Shown here: positions 41,815-52,209 of the stretch, piece by piece
Layout: each line of letters starts with the position of its first letter
Position numbering within the stretch: position 1 is the stretch's first letter
Notes under the pieces: generated by a model
What the model was told of the DNA's origin: nothing
The model's database searches: none
The model's input: only the letters and a program-made list of their open reading frames with translations
NCBI GenBank assembly: GCA_001586965.3
Contig: LUCW03001672.1
Coordinates: 1-60,495 of the forward strand
DNA from: Sphaeroforma sirkka
Taxonomy: Eukaryota > Opisthokonta > Ichthyosporea > Ichthyophonida
DNA: 60,495 bases
Direction: 5' to 3'
Position numbers and translations under genes: made by a program

Positions 41815-42154
41815 GTACAACATGAAGATACTCAAAACCGGCGAAACTTTGAAAGTGTTAGACAAGTATACTCTCCCATAATCTAAGGCAGTCAAGCATC
41901 TTGATTCTGCTTTACAAGCGCATGCAGGGTTGATACTCGAACCATCACAATTGAAAGGGCATGTGAGAACAGTATCAAACCGTACGTTGTTGGATCACAT
42001 AAAACAGTTGCAGCTAATAGAGTCTGTAAGAGATATTCTTATGAAGGTCCCAGACACCACATTCGTAGTGTATAAAACTATATGTTCCTACGTAGAAACC
42101 GATATTCCTATGTACGACGGAATCTACTTAGCACTTGGTGACATGAAGCGAGTT
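41815..42154 (+). pseudogene. Exon-like coding stretch cut by a B element
   Basis: After a pyrimidine/AT-rich stretch ending TTATTTGCAG, one frame reads YNMKILKTGETLKVLDKYTL, a TAA, then SKAVKHLDSALQAHAGLILE and on through TLLDHIKQLQLIESVRDIL to LALGDMKR at 42154. It then runs into antisense B sequence. The single stop could be a mutation or a sequencing error. Its amino-acid composition is protein-like, but the family is not recognised; it could be a host gene fragment or another element. Confidence 0.4.
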
Positions 42155-42808
42155 GTGTCTGCGAAGCTTTGTGGTAGGCCGCGATATCGTTGGCATCATC
42201 AAAAGCTTCTGCTGTTTCCCACGTTAGTTCGCCTTCTCGCCATCTCACCAGGTATTCTAACTTCCCCGTCTCATCATTCGTACGGTGTGTGATAATATGG
42301 CGAACCTCAACCCCTCCTTCGGTCCATAAGTCTTCGTTAATTGGTGGGTCTGTGCGTCTATGTACTAAACGGAGGAGTTCCACCCGTACCGGTTTGTCCT
42401 TGAATTCTGGTGGGGCGGAACCATCTTTGTTCGCTAACTCATAGCGTTGACCGTGTCTAGCTTTGACTACATATGGACCAAACAATGGCCGCATGGCCTT
42501 CGTTGTTCGGCCTACTGATCGTACCATGACCACATCTCCTTCGTCGAAATATACCAAGTCGTGAGAATGCAGGCGGTCAAATGTCGTCGTAAGCTTGCCT
42601 GTATACTTCTTGGTAATGTGGTGAAGGGTCGGCAATATGGTGTCCTGTAACTGGTCTAATCGTTGTGCCCAGGTGTCATTCGTCATCGGCTGGGAATCCG
42701 GTAACTCGTCTGTGAAATCGGCGAACGGAACATGGCGGCGGCCAAAGTACACGCTAAACGGTGCACTCTTATGAACGTGTAATCTCTTTGTGACGTCGTT
42801 CTGCCGCG
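42155..42808 (-). pseudogene. B3: B integrase C-terminus and chromodomain
   Basis: Minus-strand frame 42108-42752 matches B2 20212-20895: YFGRRHVPFADFTDEL, FDEGDVVMVRSVG, LFGPYVVKARHG, LEYLVRWREGELTWETAEAF. It ends early because the element is joined at 42155 to non-element DNA. A ~150 bp deletion lies at ~42772 (ACTCTTATG/AACGTGTAAT). The right edge at 42808 (TTCTGCCGCG) is the other side of an A insertion. Confidence 0.9.
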
Positions 42809-42958
42809 TGTAAACTTCGATGGAAATTACTAGGTTTCAAACTATATTAAACTAAAATACAATTTAGTCAGTTAGGATTTAGCAGTGGTAGCTTGTGTAA
42901 GAATGATCGGGACTGCCTTTTGTTAAGAGCCTAAATATCCTCGATCACACAGGGCGTA
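42809..42958 (-). mobile_element. Family A LTR, terminal 150 bp duplicated
   Basis: TGTAAACTTCGATGG to CACAGGGCGTA, then the same sequence starts again at 42959. On the minus strand it is the last 150 bases of the LTR, repeated after a complete LTR. It abuts B sequence at CGCG. Confidence 0.92.
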
Positions 42959-43553
42959 TGTAAACTTCGATGGAAATTACTAGGTTTCAAACTATATTAA
43001 ACTAAAATACAATTTAGTCAGTTAGGATTTAGCAGTGGTAGCTTGTGTAAGAATGATCGGGACTGCCTCTTGTTAAGAGCCTAAATATCCTCGATCACAC
43101 AGGGCGTACCTCTAGCTGTTCTTTATTGAATAATTTTCACTAGAAGTACTAAGTGTTCATGACCACTTGCCTAATTTGTAAATAGACATAATAACGTAAG
43201 TCACGTTAATACATTAGCTGATATAAATAAAGTTCCATCTGAAGAAAAGTTAAAAAAAAGAAAAGACTTATTGGATTTTGGAGATTGGCGGGAGGACCAA
43301 AATCTATAAGTAGTAGTTCGGAGATTATAAAATTTAGTTTATAATATCCTACATCTACTAATGTCTCAAATAGGTCCAAGTAGATGAGTCATACCAAATA
43401 CTCAGGCTATTGGAGCCATCAAAGTGAATTTAGAACACTTTGGAAATATTGGAAAAGAGCTTGTACTAAATTATTTAAAATACAAATAAAAAACCAATGT
43501 ATTATCTCAATTGATCTTGATATTTTAGACTGACCGGAGGCCGTATTTCTACA
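42959..43553 (-). mobile_element. Family A LTR, complete (595 bp), 3' LTR of the minus-strand copy
   Basis: TGTAAACTTCGATGG to CCGTATTTCTACA. Followed by TAGCCCCCCAGTAGC, the complement of the A internal 3' end (GCTACTGGGGGCTA; here with one extra G). Confidence 0.95.
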
Positions 43554-44214
43554 TAGCCCCCCAGTAGCTTTTAGAACTACGAACGTACGTTAAGATACGA
43601 TCTAGTTGGTAAAGCGAAAACCAAAGTAAGAACGGTTTCGGTCATGACTTATCGAGTAAGTATGTGCCTATATGTACGAGCTCAAGACTCATGTTGTACT
43701 CTATGTCGTTTAGTATTTGGTCCAGTAACCATTTCCGATGTAGGCGCCTTACGTTTATTATTTGGTAAGGTAATAGCCAAAGGCTGTTCTTCATTAGTAA
43801 GTAAGTTTGAACAATTTTCTGCACTGTTGGTAAGCAGATCAGAAAGTTTAGTCACGTAGGAAGTAGGTGGCAAATAGGGAATTTCAGATCCGTCAGGGTT
43901 TGTAGTCACCTGAGGAAACCCTTTTCGTTTATCTCGTGTGTTCTTATGTAAACGCTTATTCCATTTCTTATTAAAGATACGAAGAAAGTCGCGAGATTCA
44001 CGAAATGCATCGGAGGTTAGCAAGCTACTGTCCCATCCATGAAACGGGTCTTGTAGTAAGTGTAACCGTCTTCGGATGTTTTATCAATTATATCTTTGAC
44101 TTGTGACTCCATAACTGGTATATCAGAATCAAATGAGCGAGCGAATGAGAGTTCGGAGGTAGGGATACGGTGAGTGCCTAGATTGGTTGCGCTAGTACCA
44201 TCAATGTTATTCAC
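43554..44214 (-). pseudogene. Family A chromodomain-like C-terminal tail
   Basis: 44017-44214 starts MNNIDGTSATNLGTHRIPTS and contains MESQVKDIIDKTSEDGYTYY, KTRFMDGTVA. 43682-44023 continues TSDAFRESRDFLRIFNKKWN, then a basic, Ser/Thr-rich tail ending KRHRVQHES. The YYKTRF-DGT-W-TSDAF pattern fits a degenerate chromodomain and aligns in position with the B and C chromodomains. One frame change at ~44020, where W is expected; the plus-strand copy at 53438-53692 is uninterrupted. Confidence 0.75.
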
Positions 44215-45180
44215 TTCGTAAGTATCACTCTCTTCTCATCATGGTAGGAAATAACAAAAGGTCCTATCGTCTTAGAAGAGAGTTCGGTAACGTTGGCGTT
44301 TCGATTTATAATGTTAACGTAATCGCCGACTTTGAACTGAACAATGTTCTTAGTGTTATTCCATCGGTCATACGCTTTAAGTAGGACGCGATTCTTGTGC
44401 TCGAGTAAACAGGGGTAAACAACGTTCTGCATATGCTCGATCTTTTGTAGCCACGGGGTAGCGTGTTTCTCGGGCGCAGTTTTATCAAACGTTGCTTGTA
44501 ATTCACTATAGCGGCCAAAGAAATAGTGAAACGGGAGTGTTCCAGTTTGAGGATGCATGCAGTTATTCATTTGAGTCTGAACCCATTTCAAATGATAAGG
44601 CTACATATCCTCAACGTCGTCTAGTGCGGTACGCAAGAGTTTCTTAAGTTCTCTATGACGTGTCTCATTTGCACCCTGCGTTTGAGGTTTGTAAGGAACA
44701 CCACGCCTATGGGTCATGCCTGATACGAGTATAAGTGCCTCCATTACGTCGGTACAAAACTCACTACCGTTATCAGAACATAGTACTCGGGGAAACCGAA
44801 GTCATTAAAGACGTGATAGCATAATTCTGCCACTGTTTGTGGACGTTTGTTCGGTATTGCATAAAGCAAGTTATAGCCCGAAGCCACACATAAGAAATGA
44901 CAGATATATACATCGCCAGTATGCTTGGATCGCGGGAGTTTAACCAAATCGACTATGACTCGGCGCATCGGTTGGTCTTCTGTCACACTTTTTTAGGGGT
45001 GCCCAACCGTATCGCTTGATCTGGTTCTTTTCACAATCAGTACAGCGTCGGTATACTTCACGTATGGTTTCTTTCAGCGCCGGGTGATCAAGCCCTGCAC
45101 GAATAGCCATTTTATAAAAAGTATGCTCATATGCTCGATGCGTTAAATTATGTATAATTTTAACTCTACTTTCGAGCCCT
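44211..45180 (-). pseudogene. Family A integrase
   Basis: 44211-44591: C-terminal domain (FHYFFGRYSELQATFD, FKVGDYVNIINRN, KTIGPFVISYHDE, a GPY/F-type module). 44600-45120: core with DETRHRELKKLL (Glu), CSDNGSEF (second Asp, interrupted by a missing base near 44785), MRRVIVDLVKLP (first Asp), and the zinc domain end (RRCTDCEKN). The reading frame breaks several times between 44590 and 45190. Confidence 0.85.
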
Positions 45181-45189
45181 CTAAGTCAG

Positions 45190-46348
45190 TCAGATTCTGC
45201 GTAACGCTGGCTGGATGAACCATAGTCCTGTTGGAAAGGGCAACCTCAGTATCAGAGGGGTAGAGTCCTGAGATACATAATTGACAACATTGGATTGTTG
45301 AAGTATCTTCTTCAGTTGTTTCTGCAACTCCTGGCTGTTCTTAAGCAGCGCTTTAAGTAGTTGAGTGCGAGCTTCAGGTTCTCTTAGAGTTTTGAGTCTT
45401 TGATCCATGGCCTTAGCTAGTTCCATGTTTTTACGATCTAATGCCGTTTCAATCGGCATTACCTCGACTGCAATCTTGTTGGGTGCATGTGTTGTACGAG
45501 TCTTGAGCTTTGTTCAAACTCTTTTAGACTCCTCTAGTTTAGCTAAGAATTCGGTTGAGGGTTTCCACTTAGTGGTACCTGCAGGACCGATGCGACAAAC
45601 AATGGTGTGTTTCCAAGGCGTCTTCTTAATAGAATAGGATCCCTGATACAAGAACGTGTCGGTTTCACGGTCGACATAAATAGGTTCGTCTTGAATCATA
45701 TTAATTAAATCACGTATCCATGGGTCGGAGTTACGTAAGGGACAACACAGCGTAATGGTAGATTTAGTAATATTAACATAATTTAACAACTGTGCGATAA
45801 GTTGACAAGGTGGGTTAGCCCACGCATTATGCTTTGATAAGTCAAGCTGAAATGCATCACCTTTAGGATGAGTCAACGACCTATATTCAGAAAACCTGTT
45901 TGTTATGTTCTGCGGCGAACATATCAACAGTAAATGGACCCCATCGTGATTGAGCGAGGTTAAACCATTTCTTATTTAGCATCCAATCGGTTGCTAATAA
46001 CTCTTTGACTGTTTTCTGGTAGTCGGGCACAAGTCGAGAGAGCATGTCAGGAAGATGGTTATGTATTCCTGGAATGTGTGTTATATTAAAAGCGAACTTG
46101 GCAATAATGTCATGCCAGCGGCTCACCAACTGTGAATCAGGGTTCATATCTTTTAAGTATGTTAAAGACTTTTGATCACAGGCGACAGTAAAGTAACTTC
46201 CATAAAGGTAGTCTTTAAACTGTCTTAGCGCAGTAACTATAGCAAGGAGCTCTTGTTTAACGGTAGGGTAATTCCGTTGACTCTTATTATAACTCTTGCT
46301 AAAGAATTGTATGTAGCGCGGTTTACCATTTATCGTTTGGTAAAGCAC
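45190..46348 (-). pseudogene. Family A RNase H, methyltransferase-like segment, linker
   Basis: 45887-46348: RNase H (YNKSQRNYPTVKQELLAIV, CDQKSLTYLKD, HIPGIHNHLPDMLSRL) in one clean frame, then the start of the methyltransferase-like segment (RWGPFTVDMFAAEHNKQ). 45514-45927 continues with HPKGDAFQLDLSKHNAWANP, NPPC and IKKTPWKHTIVCRIG after a frame change at ~45900. 45190-45459 is the linker to integrase. Best RNase H of family A. Confidence 0.88.
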
Positions 46349-47300
46349 TCCACCTACCGCTCGATCTGAAGCGTCGGTTGCTACTTGAATGGGACACCAT
46401 CCACAGGGTACTGCATGATGGGTGCGTCCATTACTTTACTTTTGACTAGTTTAAATGCATCATCACATTCTTTAGTCCAAAGCTTTCCCAAAGGTCCTTT
46501 GTGCAGCCGTAGGTGACTGAAAGGCCTTTAAGTAATGAGAAAGATGCGGTACCGAATCCGAGAAGAAGTTAACAAACCCACACACAGAGTTCACATCTCT
46601 TCCAGTAATTGGTGTTGATAAATCCAACAGAAACTGTTTCTTGCCAGGATCAATTTCTACCCCTGCTGCAGATACTTTGTAGCCAAGTAAGTGTATAGTA
46701 TCTTTTTAGCAAAAGAACACTTGTCTTCGTTAATCTTAAGTTTAGCATGATTAAGTCGCTTTAAGACTTCTTTAACGAGTTTAGCATGTTCATGTGCTGT
46801 CTTTGTAAAGATAACTATATCATCTAAATAGACTGATACGTTATACGACAGGTCCGCAAATAGTTCCATCATAACTTGTTGGAAGAAAGAAGGTAACATG
46901 TGTAAGCCTTCAGGTGCACCTTTAAACTGGTACTTCTTACCTTGCCAAGTAAAGGAAAAGTATTTCCTATGAGGCTCATATATCTGTAGTTGATGGAATG
47001 CAGCGTCGCACCTCCATTTTGCGTGTAGTATCTCGCTTATCTTAGGTAAGGAAAACTATGTTGCGGAATTAGTTTGTTGATTGGCGACAGGTCTAGTACT
47101 ACTCTTGTTTTACTAAACGTTCCATCAGATTTATATTGATCGACCGCTAAGAGAGCTAAGTTAACTGGGGTTGCATCATAATTGATTTCAATTAGACCCT
47201 GTTTTAAATCCTCAATCTTCGATTTGGGTTTTGACAACGTCTTTGTGTCTCCAACTCACGTAGTTATGTGAAGGACACTTTAACTTAGAGAAGTTCGACG
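46349..47300 (-). pseudogene. Family A reverse transcriptase
   Basis: 46657-46899: MLPSFFQQVMMELFADLSYN and VSVYLDDIVIF (YLDD). 47037-47237: LALLAVDQYKSDGTFSKTRV, LDLSPINKLIPQHSF. The first catalytic Asp region between them (46985-47030) is damaged, with KIDLKAAF shortened. The connection region (46400-46650) has single-base changes. Confidence 0.82.
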
Positions 47301-47970
47301 TTTGTTAAGTCCAAGTCTAACGTACCCATTAGATAACTTAAACATACACCAGTCAGTTATTGCAATCTTCCTGTTTTGTATACTAAGTCCATAATTATAT
47401 CGGTGAAGTGCGGAATCATATCTTTTGCTTCACCTTCCGGAGGTTTAGGTATCTTTAAACATATTTATCATCTGATTGATCTTTATTCGGGTCCAGCCCA
47501 TTAGGCAGACCAGTGAGTGTTATACCTAAACTGAGAAGATCAGCTCATAACTCTTATAATTAAATCGTATTTCTGAGACATGTCAGTAACGATTAGGTGA
47601 GTTCTTCACTTCTCTTCTATCTGACAGCATTATGTGTGCATAGTCAATGGCTTGTTCGCAAGTAGTAACTCTTGCCATTTCCCAAGATTAAAGAAATCCA
47701 TTGTTTCGTTATGGACAGCCATATCTGAAGCGTAGGCTACTCGGCATGAGATAGCAGAGACTTCAGCCCCTGGATCAAATAGTGCCATAACTTTTTCTCC
47801 ATTTACGAAAAACTGCTTGAAAGATACGTTCATCTCCTTTGGTATGGATTTTATTGAACATTTTCTCATAGTCTTGCTCCTAGTGCACACATATGGTACC
47901 GCCAGTGCTTAACTTGGACGTCTGGTAAGTCCTTGCAATCCCTCTTTGTGCCAACCACGTTGAGCTGGGG
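47301..47970 (-). pseudogene. Family A protease and zinc-motif end
   Basis: 47630-47890 includes the protease start (KQFFVNGEKVMALFDPGAEV, DPGA again). The rest is broken by small deletions. The zinc-motif end of gag (GWHKEDC-like, 47930-47960) follows, and at ~47962 the sequence jumps to the earlier gag part near the tRNA-like insert, so central gag is deleted in this copy. Confidence 0.75.
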
Positions 47971-48185
47971 TTAGGTTTGTCAGATAGGATGGTCGATAAG
48001 AAACATCAGAGCTATAGAAATTGAATTTCTTCGCCAGTAGGTTGGCTTAGTGGTAAACATACTGGCTGGTAAACCAGCAGTGGCCATTTTGACTGACCGG
48101 GGCCGTACTTACAGGGCCCAGTCGTGTAAACCAATTGGGTATTCCACTGATGAACTGACCGGGTACGTATTTCTACGGGGCCCGT
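47971..48185. other. Inverted junction between two A copies
   Basis: 47971-48060 is minus-strand gag start region with one end of the tRNA-like sequence (TTGGCTTAGTGGTAAACATA). 48186 onward is the same gag region on the plus strand. The ~120 bases between carry two degraded fragments of the LTR start (TGACCGGGGCCGTACTT and GACCGGGTACGTATTTCTAC). The arms form an imperfect palindrome centred near 48110. Confidence 0.65.
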
Positions 48186-50552
48186 AACCACTGGTGAGAG
48201 AGGCGCTTTGCAAGCCAATTTACCATAAGCCATACCACTTGGTGGCGGTAGAATTTATCATACTCTCTGACAAACCTATCCTCTGTCGAGGTAATAGTGA
48301 TCGTATGGAACTCGATGAGGCTTACCATCCCTCGTGGTATTATCGACCCCTCATTTGCCAACTAACCCCTGGTAATCACGATTTAGCGAAATCGCTACAC
48401 CAGTACTCTAGTTAGAGAATTTTAGCGCTTGTCAATCCTGAGGATGAGGAAGGGAGAACTTCAGGCATACCTGTCTCAGGCTATTACGCTCTGGTATGCA
48501 AGTCCGCGAGGACCGTCTATTGAATGACTCATTCTCTTGGACGATATGAAAGCGGATAACATTCGCTATCTAATCGATAACAAGAGAAAGGAAATAGACG
48601 CTATTATAGGTACTACCAGCCCGTAGCGCTTCGAGCATGAACCTCGTGAACACTTAGAACTAAGCTTTATAAAAGCAGCTAGGTAACGCGCAGGCTGAGG
48701 TCGATTTCTCTACTAATGAGTACAGTATATATTGGAGACGCTGTGAGAGGCCTTCGACCAGCTGCAGTCTCTGCCAGCCTTTAGGGATAAGCGAGATGAT
48801 GCAATGCTATTATTCATTTCTGTGAGCCAGGTGAGATGGCGAACTATCTTTGAAGGTGCTCATGAGCCTTCAACTGGAAAGCCTCACCCTGGCACCAGTT
48901 ACTGCGTGGTGATAAATATTTCTAACACCTTTTTTTGCTTGATTATACGTCACCGTGAACTGGCAGACTCACTACTTAGTTCTTTGCGAACAGGCCTTCG
49001 AGGTGCGCTAGCACATGTGACTCATGAATTCTAGTATGAGAAATCGTACCTCAGCCTGCGCGTTAGCTTTATAAAGCTGTCGGTTCTAAGTGTTCACGAG
49101 GCTCATGCTCAGTGTCCACGGGGCCAAGTTAGTGCCTAAGATGGTGTGCTATCTATGCCTTTCTCTTGTTATCGATTAGATAGTACGAATGTTATCCGCT
49201 CTATCGTGAAGGTCAGAGTCATTCAATACCCATGAGGTCCTCAATCCCACTAAGCGATACGCAGTGCGTAATAGCACTGAGACGTAGTATGTCTGAAACC
49301 TCACTCTCATCCTGGAGGATTACTGGCTCGGGAACTTCTACTAACCGAGGTGATACTGGTGTGAGCGCCTTGCCAAAATGTGATTTCAACCTCACAAAAC
49401 CGTAATGTAAAATGGAATGGTGTGGTCTACGACCCTATTACGAGGATGGTGTTTTCCGAAATCAGATTTTGGACACTATATACGAAATCAGTATCCTCAC
49501 TTGACAGGGCACTAGCGGTTGGCACAAGAGGATGGTCGATGGTACTTATCAGAGCTATAGAGATTAAGCACTGACGGTATTATCTGTACTCTCTTGCCAG
49601 TGGTAACGAAGCTTAGTGGTAAACATACTGGCTGGTAAAACCAGTAGGTCTCTCGAGTTCGAACCCGGCCCGAATTTTTTTTTTCTTCGGTATAGGAAGA
49701 ATATCAGCCAAGTGGGATACGATAGAAGGGTCCACACAAGCGCTGCCAGCTCCTGCCAAGTAGCGCTTCAGTTTGGTTCAATTGGCTGTCGAGATGGAGA
49801 GATCTGAGCCACTCGTTGTCGGGTTATGGCGTCCTCAGCCGGCGAACAAGCCGTGACTATGCACACTATAATGGTTTCAGATAGAATCGAAAGTGAAGAA
49901 CGAACCGAATCGTTGCAGACATATATAAATACTTCCCTTTCAGTATAGATTTGTGCTGAGTGTCCTCGGATTGGGTATAACGCTAATGCCCTTGCCCTAA
50001 TTCGCTATTCACGAAATAGATCAGTCAGATGATTCGACGTTAAAAGATCCCCACACAAACTTTCGGCACGTGAAACGACGGAATACCAGTCCTGAGCTTC
50101 ACCGATAAATTATGAACTTAATGATACAGCACAGGACGCTGGCGATAACTTTCTTTGCGGTATGTAGATAATTCTTCTCCAAGGTACTTTAGACTGACTT
50201 AACCGACGTCGTCATCTCTCAGTTAAAACTGTCGTACCATACCTACGTGAGTTTGCTTCCCCAGACACGTATAATCTATACCCAACTCCAGACAGGCTTA
50301 AAGGAAGGATTGATAGAAATCAATCAGGATGCCTCGGCAGTTAACTTAGCTGCAGCGCTTGATGAGCTATAAATCCCTTGAACCTTTGAGTAAGCACCCC
50401 TTAGCCATTGAACCTGTCGCTGGATCGGTAAATTGATGTCGTGACATGTCTGTACAGTACACTAGAACAAGCGAGATACTATATAACTGGAGGGTGCGAC
50501 TATCTTACACAAGCTAGACCACCGCTGCATTCCGTCCATCAACTGAAAAATA
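48186..50552 (+). pseudogene. Family A gag, protease and RT start, very noisy copy
   Basis: Follows the order of 26150-28385: gag (ATGGAACTCGATGAGGCTTA at 48304), zinc region, protease and RT start (GGAGGGTGCGACTATCTTAC near 50490), but with an extra or changed base every few positions, mostly insertions. No frame longer than ~70 codons is meaningful. The part 49560-49850 is in the opposite orientation. Confidence 0.75.
49560..49850 (-). pseudogene. Inverted gag segment with tRNA-like sequence
   Basis: On the minus strand it reads the gag end region (equivalent of 8340-8590): GCGTCCTCAGC, GAGTGG, DILPIP region and the tRNA-like element. On the plus strand the tRNA-like order is normal: GCTTAGTGGTAAACATACTG, ACTGG/CCAGT stem, GTTCGAACCC, then a run of ten Ts. 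It is flanked on both sides by plus-strand zinc-region and protease sequence. Confidence 0.7.
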
Positions 50553-51175
50553 TGTAAACTTCGATGGAAATTGCTAGGTTTCAAACTATAATAAACCAAA
50601 ATACAATTTAGTCAGGTTAGATTTAGCAGTGGTAGTTTGTGTAAGAATGATTGACCGCCTCTGTTAAGAGCCTAAAATTATGAAGTGATCATTGCGGACA
50701 GGGCGTATAACGTAGCTGTCTCTTTATTGATATAATTATCACTAGAAGTACTAAATGTTCACGACCACTTACCTAATTCAGTAATAATAGACATAATAAC
50801 GTAAGTCACGTTAATACATTAGCTGATATGTAATAAAGTTCCATCTGAAGAAAAGTTAAAAAAAGAAAAAAGACTTACCCAGATTTTGAGATTGGCGGAG
50901 GAATCAAAATCATCCGAGTAGTAGTTCGAGACAGTTTCCTATTTAGTTTATCAATATCCTACATCTACTGGATGTCTCAAATGAGGTCCAAGTAGATGAG
51001 TCATACCAAATACTCAGGCTATTGGAGCCATCAAAGCGAATTTCTAGAACACTTGGAAATATTGGAGTCAAGAGCTTTTGTACTAATTACCTTTGGGAAA
51101 AATACAAATAAAACCAATAATTTATCTCAATTGATCTGATATTTTAAGTAAAACCGATGGCCGTATTTCTCACAC
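50553..51175 (-). mobile_element. Family A LTR, complete but noisy, in place of the RT core
   Basis: TGTAAACTTCGATGG to GTATTTCTCACACA, 623 bp with many small insertions. The sequence to its left ends in RT (CATCAACTG, equivalent of 28380) and that to its right resumes at RNase H (CAGTACCCTGTGGATGGTG, equivalent of 28952), so ~570 bp of RT including YLDD is absent. Confidence 0.82.
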
Positions 51176-52200
51176 AGTACCCTGTGGATGGTGTCCCATT
51201 CCAAGTAGCAACCGCGACGCTTCAGATCGAGCGGAAGGTGGAGTGCTTAACCAAACGATAAAATGTTGACCCCTGCGCTACATACAATTCTTTAACAGAG
51301 TTATAAGCAAAGTCAAACGGAATTACCCTTACCGTTAAAACAGAGCTTCTTTTTTTGCTATAGTTACTGCGCTTGAGACAGTTTAAAGAACTACCTTTAT
51401 GGAAGTTACTTTATCAATCGCCTGTGATCAAAAGTCTGTAACATGCTTAAAGATATGAACCCTGATTCTGAGTTGGTGAGCCGCTGGCATGACATTGGCT
51501 GCCAAGCCTGCTTTTAATATAACACACATTCCAGGAATACATAACCATCTTCCTGACGTGCTCTCTCGACTTGTGCTTGCGACTGCCAGAAAACGGATCC
51601 AAAGAGTTATTAGGCAACCGATTGGCGGATTAACTAAATAAGAAGTAGTTTTAACCTCGCTCAATCACACGATGCGGTTCATAATTACTGTTACGATATG
51701 TTTAAACGCAGAACATAACAAACGGGTTTCTGAGTCTCGTTAGGTGACTCAACTTTAAAGGTGATACATTTCCAGCTTGACTTATCAAAGCATAATGCGT
51801 GGGCTTCAACTTACACCTTGTCAACTTATCTTACAGTTGTTAAAGTATGTTAATATTACGAAATCTACCATACACGCTGTGTTGTGCCTTACGTAACTCC
51901 GACCCATGGATACGTGATTTAATTTAATATGATTCAAGACGAACTCTATTTATGTCAGGCCGTGAAACCGACATCGCTCTTGTATCAGGGATCCTATTCT
52001 GTTAAGAAGCACGCCTTGGAAACTTACCATTGTTTGTCGCATCATTCTGCACAAGTGCCACTAAGTGGAAAACCCTCAACCGAATTCTTAGCTAAACTAG
52101 AGAGGTTCAAAGAGTTTGAGGCAAAAGCTCGAGACTCGTACAACCACATGCACCCAACAAGATTGCAGTCGAGGTAACGCCGATTGAAACGGCAAATAGA
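51176..52200 (+). pseudogene. Family A RNase H and methyltransferase-like segment, noisy copy
   Basis: Matches 28952-29940: PVDGVPF, CCGCTGGCATGACATT, AAGCATAATGCGTGGGCT and GACCCATGGATACGTGA can be followed, but insertions break all frames. The NPP motif region (~51805-51825) is altered. Confidence 0.75.
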
Positions 52201-52209
52201 TCGTAAAAC

